From contig NZ_OX443569.1 in NCBI RefSeq assembly GCF_947539375.1, forward strand, positions 558,001 to 622,000: 64,000 nucleotides of DNA. The letters run 5' to 3'. The notes below the pieces were generated by a model that saw only the letters and a list, made by a program, of their open reading frames with translations, did no database searches and had not been told where the DNA came from. Source of the stretch: Lactobacillus isalae. GTDB taxonomy: Bacteria; Bacillota; Bacilli; Lactobacillales; Lactobacillaceae. This document shows, one piece after another, positions 19,318-28,045 of the stretch. Position numbers and translations under genes: made by a program. Every line of letters begins with the position of its first letter. Within the stretch, counting starts at the first letter, position 1.

Positions 19318-20565
19318 ATGACTGAATATCCAAATTTATTACCTAGGTTTTTAAAGTACGTTAAAGTAAATTCTAGATCTGATGAGCATTCAGATCGTTT
19401 TCCATCAACTGAAAGAGAGGAAAATTTTCAAAAGAATGTAATTATGAAAGACCTAGAAGAATTAGGTCTTAAAGATGTTCATTATAATCAAAAAAGCGGC
19501 TGTGTAATTGCTACTATTCCATCAAATATTGATTATAAAGTGCCAACATTTGGCTTGTTAGCACACTGTGATACAGCTGACTTTAATTCAGTTGACGTGA
19601 AACCACAAATTACTGAAAATTATGACGGTAAATCCAAGATTCAATTAGGTAATAGCGAATTTTACTTAGATCCTGAAGTCTTTCCGCATTTAAAAAATTA
19701 TAAGGGTCAAACTATTATTTCAGCTTCTGGCGATACTTTACTTGGTGGGGATGACAAGTGTGGTATTTCAGAACTTATGACCTTTGCGGAATACTTGATG
19801 GAACATCCTGAAGAAAAACACGGTGAAATTAAATTAGCCTTTACTCCAGATGAAGAAATTGGAACTGGAGCAGAACACTTTGATGTTGAAGAATTTGGAG
19901 CAGATTTTGCTTATACAGTTGATGGCGAAGCACCAGGAAAACTTGACTGGGGTACGTTCTCAGCAGCTCAATTTGGTTTGGATATTCAGGGAGTTAATGT
20001 TCACCCAGCGGTTGCTAAGGGACAAATGATTAATGCCATTCAGGTTGGAATTGATTTTCATAATCAATTACCTGAACATGATCGTCCAGAACATACCGAT
20101 GGTCGTGAAGGGTTCTTCCACTTAATGAATTTTGATGGAACAGTTGACTCAGCTCATATGGACTACATTATTCGTGATTTTGAACGCGATGGACTTGAAA
20201 GAAGAAAGAATCTGGTTAAAGACATCGTTAAGAAGATGAATGATGAATTTGGTACTGAGCGAATTAAGCTTAAGATGTGGGATCAGTACTACAATATGGC
20301 TGATGAATTAGAAAAGCATATGGAAATTGTTGATTTAGCTAGAGATGCTTATAAGGCTGAGGGGCTTACCGTTAATGAAGATCCAGTTCGTGGCGGTACT
20401 GATGGTTCACAATTGACTTATATGGGCTTACCTTGTCCAAATCTTTTTGCTGGTGAAGAAAACATGCATGGTAGATATGAATATACTGTATTAGAAAGTA
20501 TGTGGAAAGCTGTGGATGTTTTGCGTAAGATTAATCAATTGAATGTTGAAAGAAACAAGAAATAA
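19318..20565 (+). CDS. pepT: Peptidase T (tripeptide aminopeptidase)
   Basis: An M20B zinc peptidase that removes the N-terminal residue from tripeptides, a core activity in peptide-dependent lactobacilli. The 415-residue protein has metal ligands in LLAHCDTADF, LLGGDDKCG, FTPDEEIGTGAEHF and VDGEAPG, and a C-terminal histidine in AGEENMHGRYE. GGAGGAATT precedes the ATG. It follows the NIF3 gene by eleven bases and ends at its own terminator. Confidence 0.97.
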   Translation: MTEYPNLLPRFLKYVKVNSRSDEHSDRFPSTEREENFQKNVIMKDLEELGLKDVHYNQKSGCVIATIPSNIDYKVPTFGLLAHCDTADFNSVDVKPQITENYDGKSKIQLGNSEFYLDPEVFPHLKNYKGQTIISASGDTLLGGDDKCGISELMTFAEYLMEHPEEKHGEIKLAFTPDEEIGTGAEHFDVEEFGADFAYTVDGEAPGKLDWGTFSAAQFGLDIQGVNVHPAVAKGQMINAIQVGIDFHNQLPEHDRPEHTDGREGFFHLMNFDGTVDSAHMDYIIRDFERDGLERRKNLVKDIVKKMNDEFGTERIKLKMWDQYYNMADELEKHMEIVDLARDAYKAEGLTVNEDPVRGGTDGSQLTYMGLPCPNLFAGEENMHGRYEYTVLESMWKAVDVLRKINQLNVERNKK

Positions 20566-20596
20566 ATAGTTAGTGAAACATTTTTTAACTATTTTT
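20564..20596 (+). terminator. Rho-independent terminator of pepT
   Basis: AAATAGTTA pairs with TAACTATTT and overlaps the pepT stop codon; T residues follow. Confidence 0.75.
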
Positions 20597-20761
20597 GATT
20601 AAATTTATTAACTTTTACTTTCTTTTGATGTTAGATAAATACTTTTATATCAACATTTATAAATTAACTAAAAATTAAAAATAGTTTTGCACTGATACTA
20701 TTAATTTGATAAATAGTAGGTAGAATGCTTGAAATATAAGTATTCTATCTGCTATTTTTTT
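20597..20761 (+). other. Non-coding interval with a second, very strong terminator-like hairpin
   Basis: The gap from pepT to the GntR gene is 313 bases. After the pepT terminator come about 115 very AT-rich bases without an ORF. Then a near-perfect 20-bp hairpin follows (arms 20711-20730 and 20738-20757, loop of seven) with a T run. This is a full intrinsic terminator. It may back up the pepT terminator or end an independent small transcript; no clear promoter for such a transcript is seen. Confidence 0.6.
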
Positions 20762-20803
20762 ATTAAAAAATACAATTTTTAAATTGTGAAACAAAAATAT
20801 AGC

Positions 20804-20860
20804 TTGTATTTAAAAATGGATGTTGGTATTATATTAGTGTAATAGACAAACCATACACTA
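20804..20860 (+). promoter_or_regulatory. Promoter and palindromic operator of the GntR-ABC operon
   Basis: TTGTAT (20804-20809), a 17-base spacer and TATTAT (20827-20832) form the promoter. The inverted repeat TAGTGTA (20835-20841)/TACACTA (20854-20860) covers the predicted start of transcription. The AGTGTA/TACACT half-sites are the type bound by YtrA-subfamily GntR repressors, so autoregulation is likely. Confidence 0.75.
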
Positions 20861-20878
20861 GTGAAGAAGGTGTAAAGA

Positions 20879-21247
20879 TTGCAATTCCAAGATAATATTC
20901 CAATTTATGTTCAAATTGAAAAGTATCTTTACCTACAAATCGCTCTGGGCAAAATAAAGCCAGGAGAGAAAGTTCCTTCAGTTCGGCAATTAGCCGTTGA
21001 TCTAACTGTAAATGTAAATACTGTTCAACGAGCACTTAACCAAATGAATACTGAAGGTATTCTTGAAGTTCGAAGAGGACTAGGATCATTCGTTACAACG
21101 GATACAGAGTTGATTTTACAAAAGCGTAGAGAGCTAATTAAGGACACAATGAGCGAATTTTTAGAAAGTACAGCACAATTGGGCCTAACTCCAGAAAAGA
21201 CGCTTGAGGAGCTTAAAAAGTTCATAGAAGAGAAGAAGGGGGATTAA
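20879..21247 (+). CDS. GntR family transcriptional regulator, YtrA subfamily
   Basis: A 122-residue regulator. The winged helix-turn-helix spans about 10-78 (GEKVPSVRQLAVDLTVNVNT, then EGILEVRRGLGSFV). A short C-terminal helical tail replaces a ligand-binding domain, as in the YtrA subfamily that controls ABC exporters. It starts at TTG (20879) after GAAGAAGGTG. The next gene begins one base after its stop. It probably represses its own operon through the operator at 20835-20860. Confidence 0.9.
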   Translation: MQFQDNIPIYVQIEKYLYLQIALGKIKPGEKVPSVRQLAVDLTVNVNTVQRALNQMNTEGILEVRRGLGSFVTTDTELILQKRRELIKDTMSEFLESTAQLGLTPEKTLEELKKFIEEKKGD

Positions 21248-21248
21248 A

Positions 21249-21956
21249 ATGAGTAAACTACTTGAGGTAAAAGGATTAACATATCGCAAAAATTTAAAAA
21301 CTATTCTTGAAGATGTAAATTTAGACGTTGATTCTGGTAAGATTATTGCGCTTTTGGGTGAAAATGGTGCCGGTAAGACTACTTTGATGAGAGTGATTGT
21401 AGGAATTGCCAAACATTATCAAGGAGAAGTACTTCTTAATGGCGATGGCAGTGAAGTTTACCGCAAAGCTAATATCGGAATGACCGATAATTTAAAAGGT
21501 TTAAGCGATTCTACTAAGGTTGGCGAAGTAGAAGAATTTTATCAAAAATTATTTGTTGATTTTGATAGTAGTAAATTTGAACAGCTGCGTTCATTTATGA
21601 AACTCAACAACGATATGAAGTTAGGACAATTATCACGTGGTATGCGCGAAAAGCTTGAAATTGCGTTAACTTTGAGTCGAGAAGCAAAGTTATACTTACT
21701 TGATGAACCGTTTTCTGGAATTGATCCAATGGCTAGAAAAAGAATTATTAACTCAATCCTACTTTGGAAGAGTCCAGATAGCACTATTGTTATTTCTGAT
21801 CATTTCGTAAATGAAATTACGACGATTTTAGATGAAGTTGTAATTGTAAAAGATAAGAAAATCGCCAGTCATCTCTCAGCAGATGATATTAGAGCAAAGG
21901 GACATAGTATTGAAGAATACTATGAAAGCTTATATGCAGATGAAGGAGCTGAATAA
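21249..21956 (+). CDS. ABC transporter ATP-binding protein
   Basis: A 235-residue ATPase. Walker A is LGENGAGKTTLM, the signature region is LSRGMREKLEIAL (a diverged LSGGQ), Walker B is LYLLDEPFSGIDPM, and the switch histidine lies in VISDHF. The type matches ATPases paired with ABC-2-like membrane subunits in YtrA-controlled exporters. It stands between the regulator and two permease genes with gaps of one to two bases. Confidence 0.92.
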   Translation: MSKLLEVKGLTYRKNLKTILEDVNLDVDSGKIIALLGENGAGKTTLMRVIVGIAKHYQGEVLLNGDGSEVYRKANIGMTDNLKGLSDSTKVGEVEEFYQKLFVDFDSSKFEQLRSFMKLNNDMKLGQLSRGMREKLEIALTLSREAKLYLLDEPFSGIDPMARKRIINSILLWKSPDSTIVISDHFVNEITTILDEVVIVKDKKIASHLSADDIRAKGHSIEEYYESLYADEGAE

Positions 21957-21958
21957 AC

Positions 21959-22777
21959 ATGACTACTTTTAAAGCATTATTTAATCAAATGGGTAAAAAG
22001 AAACGTCGCAGCGTTTATTTACTGGCTCTCTTGCAATTGGTAGCAGGTTCAGTTTTTGCACTTTGGGCACTATTTTCAAATGGCGGCGCATTTTCTAATC
22101 AAGCTAAACCAATAGCCTGGTTTGTAATGGTCTTCACTTTTGCTCCTTTTGCAGATATGGCTTATGTAGTGCTTTCTGCTTGGCAGAATGAAAAGGAATA
22201 TAGTTCGCAAACTTGGCGTTTGGTTCCAGTTTCATCTAGTAAGTTTTACTTAGCTAATATTTTATCAGCTATTGTTAACGGACTTTACTTAGTTTTAATC
22301 CAAATTGGAATGGGAATTGTTACCTTTTTACCAGCATTAATAAGTAACGATGTAAGAACTAATATATGGGAAATTAATCAAGCTATCTCTAAGGCAAGTC
22401 ATGCAGGTGACTTTTGGCAAAAGCTCTCTGATTCATTTCCGATTGGAGAAATGCTAAGTGCATTATTGGCATTTTTATTATTTGCAATTTTAGTTTATAG
22501 CATTGTAACAACACTTAATCTTTCAAGTAGAACAATCACTGATTTCCTTCCTGATAAGCATAGTAAGTTAATTCGTTTCGTGATTATGATCGTGTTGATT
22601 TTTATCTTTATTGTATTAACAAACAATTTAGGCAGTTTACTAAATCAATTACGTTGGGGCGAAACAAGTAATGGGCTAGTTGCATTTGCTGAAGGTAATT
22701 TAATGATGGCCTTAATTGATATTATCTTAGGTTCAATTAATATCTGGCTTTTGAAGGACTTCCATGAGGGAAAGTAG
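21959..22777 (+). CDS. ABC transporter permease (ABC-2-like), first copy
   Basis: A 272-residue membrane protein with about six hydrophobic segments (about 18-38, 48-68, 100-122, 158-180, 200-222 and 245-263). The motif EKEYSSQTWRLVPVSSSKFY after the second segment is shared with the next gene, so the two are paralogs. It lies two bases after the ATPase gene. The substrate is unknown; such systems often respond to cell-envelope stress or peptides. Confidence 0.82.
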   Translation: MTTFKALFNQMGKKKRRSVYLLALLQLVAGSVFALWALFSNGGAFSNQAKPIAWFVMVFTFAPFADMAYVVLSAWQNEKEYSSQTWRLVPVSSSKFYLANILSAIVNGLYLVLIQIGMGIVTFLPALISNDVRTNIWEINQAISKASHAGDFWQKLSDSFPIGEMLSALLAFLLFAILVYSIVTTLNLSSRTITDFLPDKHSKLIRFVIMIVLIFIFIVLTNNLGSLLNQLRWGETSNGLVAFAEGNLMMALIDIILGSINIWLLKDFHEGK

Positions 22778-22786
22778 GGATGCCTA

Positions 22787-23623
22787 ATGACGTCTTTTTC
22801 ATCAATATTTAAAGAATTAACTAAAAATAAGGTACGACTAGTTCGGCGTCTTGTATTTTTACAAATAGTAGTTGGTATTCTGCTTGGTTTTTGGGCACTT
22901 TTTTATTCTGCTTTTGAAGGCGAAAGTAAGGCATATTTCCTAATTTCGTTTATTACTATTACTCCTTTGTTTGATGTGGCTTACTTATTTCTATCAAGTA
23001 GAAAAAATGAACAAGTTTATGCATCTCAGACTTGGCGTTTAGCACCAATCAAAGAAAGTACCTTGCTACTTGCAAATTTATTTTCTGCAATTGTTGATGG
23101 CTTATATTTAGTAGTTATTCAATTAGCAATGATATTAATTGCAGGTTTACCAATAATTGGCACAAACGAGTTTTGGAAAACAACATTTAAGAATTTCGGC
23201 TCCATTGGTGAAGGAAAGTTATGGCAAGATATCCATATAACAGATTTGATTTCAGTTATTGTTTTGCTGATTTTAATTGGAATTTTTATTTATCTTGCGG
23301 TTAGTTTAATTAACTTTACTGGGAAAATAGTTAGCGATTTCTTGCCAGAAAAGATAAGCAGACTAGTTTACTTTCTTGTAGTTGTTTCGTTAACTTGCAT
23401 CGGATTAATATTCTTAATTAATGTTTATTGGTTCGTCATGAATTCAGTGACAGGATTTTTACAAAATGGGATGTTTTTAACAACTTTAGGTAAAGATGCT
23501 ATTGACGTTAGGTCTGATCTAACTGATAATTATCTGACCATGGCAGTTGTTTTAGCAGTTGATATAATTTTGATTGCAATTAATGTCGTACTTCTGCGTA
23601 AGTATCATGAAGCGAAGATATAA
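22787..23623 (+). CDS. ABC transporter permease (ABC-2-like), second copy
   Basis: A 278-residue paralog of the preceding permease, with the same layout. EQVYASQTWRLAPIKEST and the following NLFSAIVDGLYLVVIQLAM align with the first copy. The two copies have diverged clearly at the residue level, so the duplication is not recent. They probably form a heterodimeric channel with two copies of the ATPase. It ends the operon. Confidence 0.82.
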   Translation: MTSFSSIFKELTKNKVRLVRRLVFLQIVVGILLGFWALFYSAFEGESKAYFLISFITITPLFDVAYLFLSSRKNEQVYASQTWRLAPIKESTLLLANLFSAIVDGLYLVVIQLAMILIAGLPIIGTNEFWKTTFKNFGSIGEGKLWQDIHITDLISVIVLLILIGIFIYLAVSLINFTGKIVSDFLPEKISRLVYFLVVVSLTCIGLIFLINVYWFVMNSVTGFLQNGMFLTTLGKDAIDVRSDLTDNYLTMAVVLAVDIILIAINVVLLRKYHEAKI

Positions 23624-23624
23624 G

Positions 23625-23677
23625 AAAAAGGAATAAGATTTTGAAAATTTGTTTTCAAAACCCTATTCCTTTTTTTG
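23625..23677. terminator. Terminator between convergent units
   Basis: AAAAAGGAATA and GATTTTGAAAA pair with TTTTCAAAAC and TATTCCTTTTT; seven T residues follow on the plus strand, and an A run makes it usable on the minus strand too. Confidence 0.88.
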
Positions 23678-23694
23678 CTGCTAGTAATTTTAAA

Positions 23695-23880
23695 TTAAGA
23701 ATTAGCTTGAATATAGTCTAGAACTTGTTCAGCTTCTTCCATTGTGTACTTAGCTTCACCAGACTTCATAGCATGTAGTTTTTCAACTGAGAGGTGACTT
23801 GAAAAAGCAAGTGCAGTATCATTTACATTATTCTTAACTTCAAATTCGATAATTGCATCAGATAATTCTTCAGGACTCAT
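23695..23880 (-). CDS. Small conserved-looking protein, function unknown
   Basis: A 61-residue acidic protein starting MSPEELSDAIIEFE and ending MEEAEQVLDYIQANS. The middle (SSHLSVEKLHAMKSGEAKYT) reads like the second half of a small helix-turn-helix fold. The codon use is normal, and the reading frame ends just before the shared terminator. It lies 28 bases after lepB on the same strand and is probably co-transcribed with it. The ribosome binding site is weak (GAAG). I do not recognise a named family with confidence. Confidence 0.65.
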   Translation of the reverse strand: MSPEELSDAIIEFEVKNNVNDTALAFSSHLSVEKLHAMKSGEAKYTMEEAEQVLDYIQANS

Positions 23881-23908
23881 ATTTAATTCTTCACACTTTC
23901 TAAAAAAT

Positions 23909-24481
23909 CTATTTAAACCATTTTATTTGGTCAAATGGGAAATACCGTAATTTAACTTCACCAACAATATCTTGTTTCTTAATAAATCCAATCATTCTTG
24001 AATCTTTTGAAACATTTCGATGATCACCCATTACAAAATAACAATTCTTGGGTACCCGTTTAACATGATAAAGTTGCTGAAGACTAAAATTATTAGTATA
24101 TAACTGACCTTTAGCAAGCTTTTTCTTGTATTTTGTTAAGTATGGCTCTTTAATTGGCTTCCCATTAATATACATTACATCATTTTTTGATTTGATGCTG
24201 TCACCAGGCACTCCGATAATTCTTTTAATGTAAAGTGCACCTGGTTCATCCGGGGCACGAAGAATTACGATATCTCCACGCGACAGTTTCGAATGCCTTA
24301 CTGCAATAATACGATCATTATTTTCAAAGGTTGGCTGCATTGATGGTCCAGTAATAGTTTCATTAGCAAGTAAGACTCGAAATACAAATATATACAATCC
24401 GAAAATTACAATTGCTAAAATAAATACCTGTAGGAGCCAGTGACCAAAAGATTCAGCCGGTTCTGTTTTATGTTTTGACAT
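23909..24481 (-). CDS. lepB: Signal peptidase I
   Basis: A membrane-anchored serine-lysine peptidase that removes signal peptides from exported proteins. The 190-residue protein has one N-terminal transmembrane helix (about 16-38). The nucleophile Ser47 lies in GPSMQPTF and the general base Lys86 in YIKRIIGVPGD. The C-terminal box is GDHRNVSKDSR. GGAGC precedes the start. It is transcribed divergently from the gene at 24572. Confidence 0.96.
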   Translation of the reverse strand: MSKHKTEPAESFGHWLLQVFILAIVIFGLYIFVFRVLLANETITGPSMQPTFENNDRIIAVRHSKLSRGDIVILRAPDEPGALYIKRIIGVPGDSIKSKNDVMYINGKPIKEPYLTKYKKKLAKGQLYTNNFSLQQLYHVKRVPKNCYFVMGDHRNVSKDSRMIGFIKKQDIVGEVKLRYFPFDQIKWFK

Positions 24482-24571
24482 ATTTTTTGCTCCTTATTGT
24501 TTACATCATCTTTATTATACCTGTTTTTATTGATTTTGAATGGTAAAATCATTTCGTAAGGAATAGATAAA

Positions 24572-25300
24572 ATGAAAAAATATCAAATTAAGCTTAATAA
24601 TTTAGATAAAGAATTAAATTATGTACCCCTCCATGAACAAGTTAATATAATTAATGATACGATTACAGAGCTAGAAAAAGGAAAGATTTTGCAAAAAGCA
24701 CCAAATTCACTTGGCTTTTTACCTGATAGCTTGGATATAATGATAGATAATGTTAAAAGCAGAGAAAAGGTACAAGAAGCTAATAATTTACTTAATAACT
24801 TCCGCAGTTTTCTTTCAAGAGAATATGGAATTTGGTCTTTGCCAAATTTAGAAACGGCGAGGTTGATTAAAGAGCAATATCATGTACAGACTAGTTTAGA
24901 AATTATGGCTGGAAATGCTTATTGGTCAAAGGCTTTGAACGAAGTTGGAGTAGACGCAATTGCAAGTGATTCCTTTTCATGGGCAAAAAGCTCAACTACA
25001 GGTAAAATTCCAATTTTTGAAACTGAGAACATGGATGCTCTAAGTGCGATTAAGAAGCATCCTGATGTGGATTTAATCCTTTGCTCTTGGGCGCCTAATT
25101 TTGGAGAAGATGATTTAGAGATTTTAGATCTGTACCGCAGTCTTAAACATCAGCCAGTTTTACTTTTTATTGGTGAAAAGTTCGGAGCAACTAATTCTAC
25201 TTCTTTTTGGTGTGAAGCAAAAACTAGAACTAATAAAAAAATCAATCGTAGTTTCCAAAGTTTCGATTTTATACACGAAGAGGTTTTTGAAGTAAAATAA
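24572..25300 (+). CDS. Unknown protein with a divergent methyltransferase-like fold
   Basis: A 242-residue cytoplasmic protein. From about 108 it shows a Rossmann-like order: LEIMAGNAYWSKALNE resembles SAM motif I, AIASDSFSW fits the acidic end of strand 2, and DLILCSWAPNFG fits motif IV. The first 90 residues are helical. The assignment as a SAM-dependent methyltransferase is inference, since the glycine-rich loop is atypical. The stop overlaps the next start by one base, and the third gene of this run is an RNA methyltransferase. Confidence 0.7.
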   Translation: MKKYQIKLNNLDKELNYVPLHEQVNIINDTITELEKGKILQKAPNSLGFLPDSLDIMIDNVKSREKVQEANNLLNNFRSFLSREYGIWSLPNLETARLIKEQYHVQTSLEIMAGNAYWSKALNEVGVDAIASDSFSWAKSSTTGKIPIFETENMDALSAIKKHPDVDLILCSWAPNFGEDDLEILDLYRSLKHQPVLLFIGEKFGATNSTSFWCEAKTRTNKKINRSFQSFDFIHEEVFEVK

Positions 25301-26277
25301 TGAAAATTAAACGACTTATTCTTCTAGTAATTTCTTTTTTAGCTTTTTTGGGATTGGGGATAATTTTATCTCGCCAGCAATCCCAAAGGGCTGATCAAGT
25401 TCTAAATAATAATGGTTTATCGAGTACATACTATGTTTTTAAGCCAAAAAGAAAACATAATGTTAAGCAATTATTGACTCATGTTGATAAAAATTTTTCT
25501 CACGATAAGGTGCAGATTCACTTTGAATCGGATTATATTCCAGATCGCGTTTTAATTTGGGCCAACTATAATTTGAAAAGTCAGCCTTTAGCTAAAGGAA
25601 GTTCACGCTATTTTAATAAAAAAGACTTTGAAGGCTCAATTCCATTTGCCGTAATTTCAGCAGATACGAGAAGTAAGGTTGTAACTCTACAAAATAATCA
25701 TTATCTTAAAGAAAATAATAGTTACGTTACTATTATTGGCGAACTAAAGAAAAACAATGAAAGTCAAAATGGACAAGCTGTTTACTATCTTTCAACGGGA
25801 ATTAATCAACCAACTGCTAAAGAATCAATCACGAACTATCGCGTAGTAGTCGATGGCCTGAATAAAAATGATGTCAATAGTTTACATCACTATCTAGGAG
25901 GTAGTATGAAGGTTGTGGACTTTAGCAAGACATATAACAAGCAACACGGCATTAGTCCAACTAAAAAGTTAGTTGGGGCAATTGTATGCGTTGTAATTGC
26001 TCTTGCAGTTGCTGTAATCGCTGCTATTTTTGCTGAAAATCCGGTAAACTTAAAGTTTGTTCCTAAGAAAATTGGTGCTCACTTATTAGCTGATTCAGGC
26101 TTGCGATTCTTTTTAGCTAATGGATTAATTGCCGTTTTAACTACCTTAGGTTTACAAACTTGGCGATTTTATTCTAATCATAGCCAACTTTACATTTTAT
26201 TTTCAATCGTCTTTGTAATGCAGATTATAACTTACGTATTGATGCTACTTTTAATAAAAATTAAGAAGGAAAAATAA
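25300..26277 (+). CDS. Membrane protein of unknown function
   Basis: A 325-residue protein. An N-terminal transmembrane anchor (about 5-23) is followed by an extracellular part of about 200 residues, then three transmembrane helices (about 227-247, 265-286 and 299-320). The layout is reminiscent of FtsX/MacB-type or envelope-associated proteins, but I see no diagnostic motif. One-base overlaps with both neighbours imply a three-gene operon, 24572-27665. Confidence 0.75.
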   Translation: MKIKRLILLVISFLAFLGLGIILSRQQSQRADQVLNNNGLSSTYYVFKPKRKHNVKQLLTHVDKNFSHDKVQIHFESDYIPDRVLIWANYNLKSQPLAKGSSRYFNKKDFEGSIPFAVISADTRSKVVTLQNNHYLKENNSYVTIIGELKKNNESQNGQAVYYLSTGINQPTAKESITNYRVVVDGLNKNDVNSLHHYLGGSMKVVDFSKTYNKQHGISPTKKLVGAIVCVVIALAVAVIAAIFAENPVNLKFVPKKIGAHLLADSGLRFFLANGLIAVLTTLGLQTWRFYSNHSQLYILFSIVFVMQIITYVLMLLLIKIKKEK

Positions 26278-27665
26278 TGTCATTACCAGTTGAATTTATT
26301 GAAAAATATCAAAACTTGCTTGGAGAAGAAAGTAGTAAATTCTTTGCAGCAATCGATGGTGCAAGTAAAAAGGGGTTTCGTTTAAATCCACTGAAGAATA
26401 ATTATCAAAAGGTTCACTATAGTCTTGATGAACCGATTGAATTTACTAAAGATGGCTATTATGGCGAAGTTTCTGGACGTGACAGCGAATGGACTGCTGG
26501 TTATGTTTATTCGCAAGATCCTTCAGCAATGTATCCAGCAGTTTCACTCGATGTAAAACCTGGCGAAAAAGTCCTAGATTTATGTGCAGCCCCTGGTGGT
26601 AAGTCAACTGCATTAGCAAGTATGTTAGGAGATAAGGGACTTTTAGTAGCTAATGAAATTTCAAAAAGTAGGGCTAAAGATCTACGAGAGAATTTGGAGC
26701 GCTGGGGAGCTACAAACGTTGTTGTGACAAATGAAAGTCCAGATCGGTTAGCTAAAAAATTACCACAGTTTTTTGATAAGATTTTGGTAGATGCACCTTG
26801 CTCTGGTGAAGGGATGTTTAGAAAAGATCCAGACGCAATGCAATATTGGTCGCCGGAGTATGTATTAACTTGCCAAGCCAGACAAAAGGAAATTTTGATT
26901 GAAGCAATGAAGATGTTAAAGCCAGGTGGAGAAATACTTTATTCTACTTGTACTTACTCGCCAGAAGAAGACGAAGAAATAGTTGCTTGGTTAGTTGAAA
27001 ATTATAATTTAAAAATTGAGCCGATCAAATTATATCCCGGAATGTCTGTGGGTAGGCCAGAATGGACAAAATCTAAATTACCTGAGCTAAAAGATACTAT
27101 TAGGCTTTGGTTTCAAGATGGAGTGGGTGAAGGACAGTTTGTAGCTCACTTAAAAAATACTGATCAACCACAGGAAGCTCCTCTTAAAGTTAAAAAGAGA
27201 AAAAAGAAGCACCAGAAAAAGAGCACTATTGCTCGTTTAAATAAGGATGAAATTGCAGTAGTTTTAAAGGTATTAGAAAATTTCGTTTTACCAGATAGCT
27301 TAGAAAATTGGCAAAAGCTTGTTTTACAAAGTAATGGCCACGTTTTTGTGCCTGCTATTGATCCACAGATGTTAACTGAGCTTCATGTCTTAAATAATGG
27401 TGTTGAATTAGGCTTGCTCAAGAAAAAGCGATTTGAGCCTAGTCATCAGCTAGCTGAAGTTTTAGGTCAAAAACAGCAAACGCAGTTGATTAATTTGGAC
27501 AATAAAGCTGACTATGAACATTATTTGCATGGCGAAACTATAAAAGTGGACAGTAAATTACGTGGTTTTGTTTTAGTTGCATACCAGAATCATATTTTCA
27601 GTTTTGGAAAAATTGGAAATGATCAAATTCTAAAAAATTTCTATCCTAAAGGATTGAGAAAGTAA
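26277..27665 (+). CDS. RsmF/NOL1-NOP2-Sun family rRNA cytosine-C5 methyltransferase
   Basis: A 462-residue SAM-dependent enzyme. The catalytic domain has LCAAPGGKSTALAS (motif I), DAPCSGEGMFRKDP (motif IV with the release cysteine) and YSTCTYSPEEDE (motif VI with the catalytic cysteine). A lysine-rich linker (about 302-316) leads to an RsmF-like C-terminal RNA-binding region ending in a PUA-like part. The expected product is m5C in 16S rRNA; the exact site is inference. Confidence 0.92.
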   Translation: MSLPVEFIEKYQNLLGEESSKFFAAIDGASKKGFRLNPLKNNYQKVHYSLDEPIEFTKDGYYGEVSGRDSEWTAGYVYSQDPSAMYPAVSLDVKPGEKVLDLCAAPGGKSTALASMLGDKGLLVANEISKSRAKDLRENLERWGATNVVVTNESPDRLAKKLPQFFDKILVDAPCSGEGMFRKDPDAMQYWSPEYVLTCQARQKEILIEAMKMLKPGGEILYSTCTYSPEEDEEIVAWLVENYNLKIEPIKLYPGMSVGRPEWTKSKLPELKDTIRLWFQDGVGEGQFVAHLKNTDQPQEAPLKVKKRKKKHQKKSTIARLNKDEIAVVLKVLENFVLPDSLENWQKLVLQSNGHVFVPAIDPQMLTELHVLNNGVELGLLKKKRFEPSHQLAEVLGQKQQTQLINLDNKADYEHYLHGETIKVDSKLRGFVLVAYQNHIFSFGKIGNDQILKNFYPKGLRK

Positions 27666-27694
27666 AAAAAGACTGACCAACTGGTCAGTCTTTT
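27664..27694. terminator. Bidirectional terminator
   Basis: AAAAGACTGACCA pairs perfectly with TGGTCAGTCTTTT, with flanking A and T runs, between convergent genes. Confidence 0.9.
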
Positions 27695-27697
27695 AAA

Positions 27698-28024
27698 TTA
27701 GTCAATAAATTTAACGGCAGTTCCGTAAGCAACGACAGATTGCATATCGCCTGCGATAGAGCCTGAATCAAAACGCATCATAACTACAGCATCAGCGCCC
27801 ATCTCTACGGCATTTTTACGAAGACGGTTAATAGCTTTGTCTCTTGATTCAACTAACATTGAAGTATAGGCTTTAATTTCGCCACCAACAATACTTTTTA
27901 AACCAGCACCCAAGTCTCGAAGGGCATTCTTGGACTGAGTAGTAACACCAAAAACTTCACCAATAATTTCGTATTTTTGATTAGGAATGGTTTCGGTAGT
28001 TGTCACTAGAAGTTGATTTGACAT
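27698..28024 (-). CDS. YbjQ family heavy-metal-binding-domain protein (DUF74)
   Basis: A 108-residue protein matching YbjQ, with [18 protein letters not shown] at the start, the conserved [20 protein letters not shown] and [18 protein letters not shown]-type helices ([20 protein letters not shown] here), and VVAYGTAV at the end. GGAGGAATT precedes the ATG, and a TTGCCT-17-TATAAT promoter lies upstream on the minus strand. The fold is a pentameric ring; cellular function is unknown, and metal binding is a domain label rather than a proven role. Confidence 0.9.
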   Translation of the reverse strand: MSNQLLVTTTETIPNQKYEIIGEVFGVTTQSKNALRDLGAGLKSIVGGEIKAYTSMLVESRDKAINRLRKNAVEMGADAVVMMRFDSGSIAGDMQSVVAYGTAVKFID

Positions 28025-28045
28025 TTTAATTCCTCCTAAAAAATA

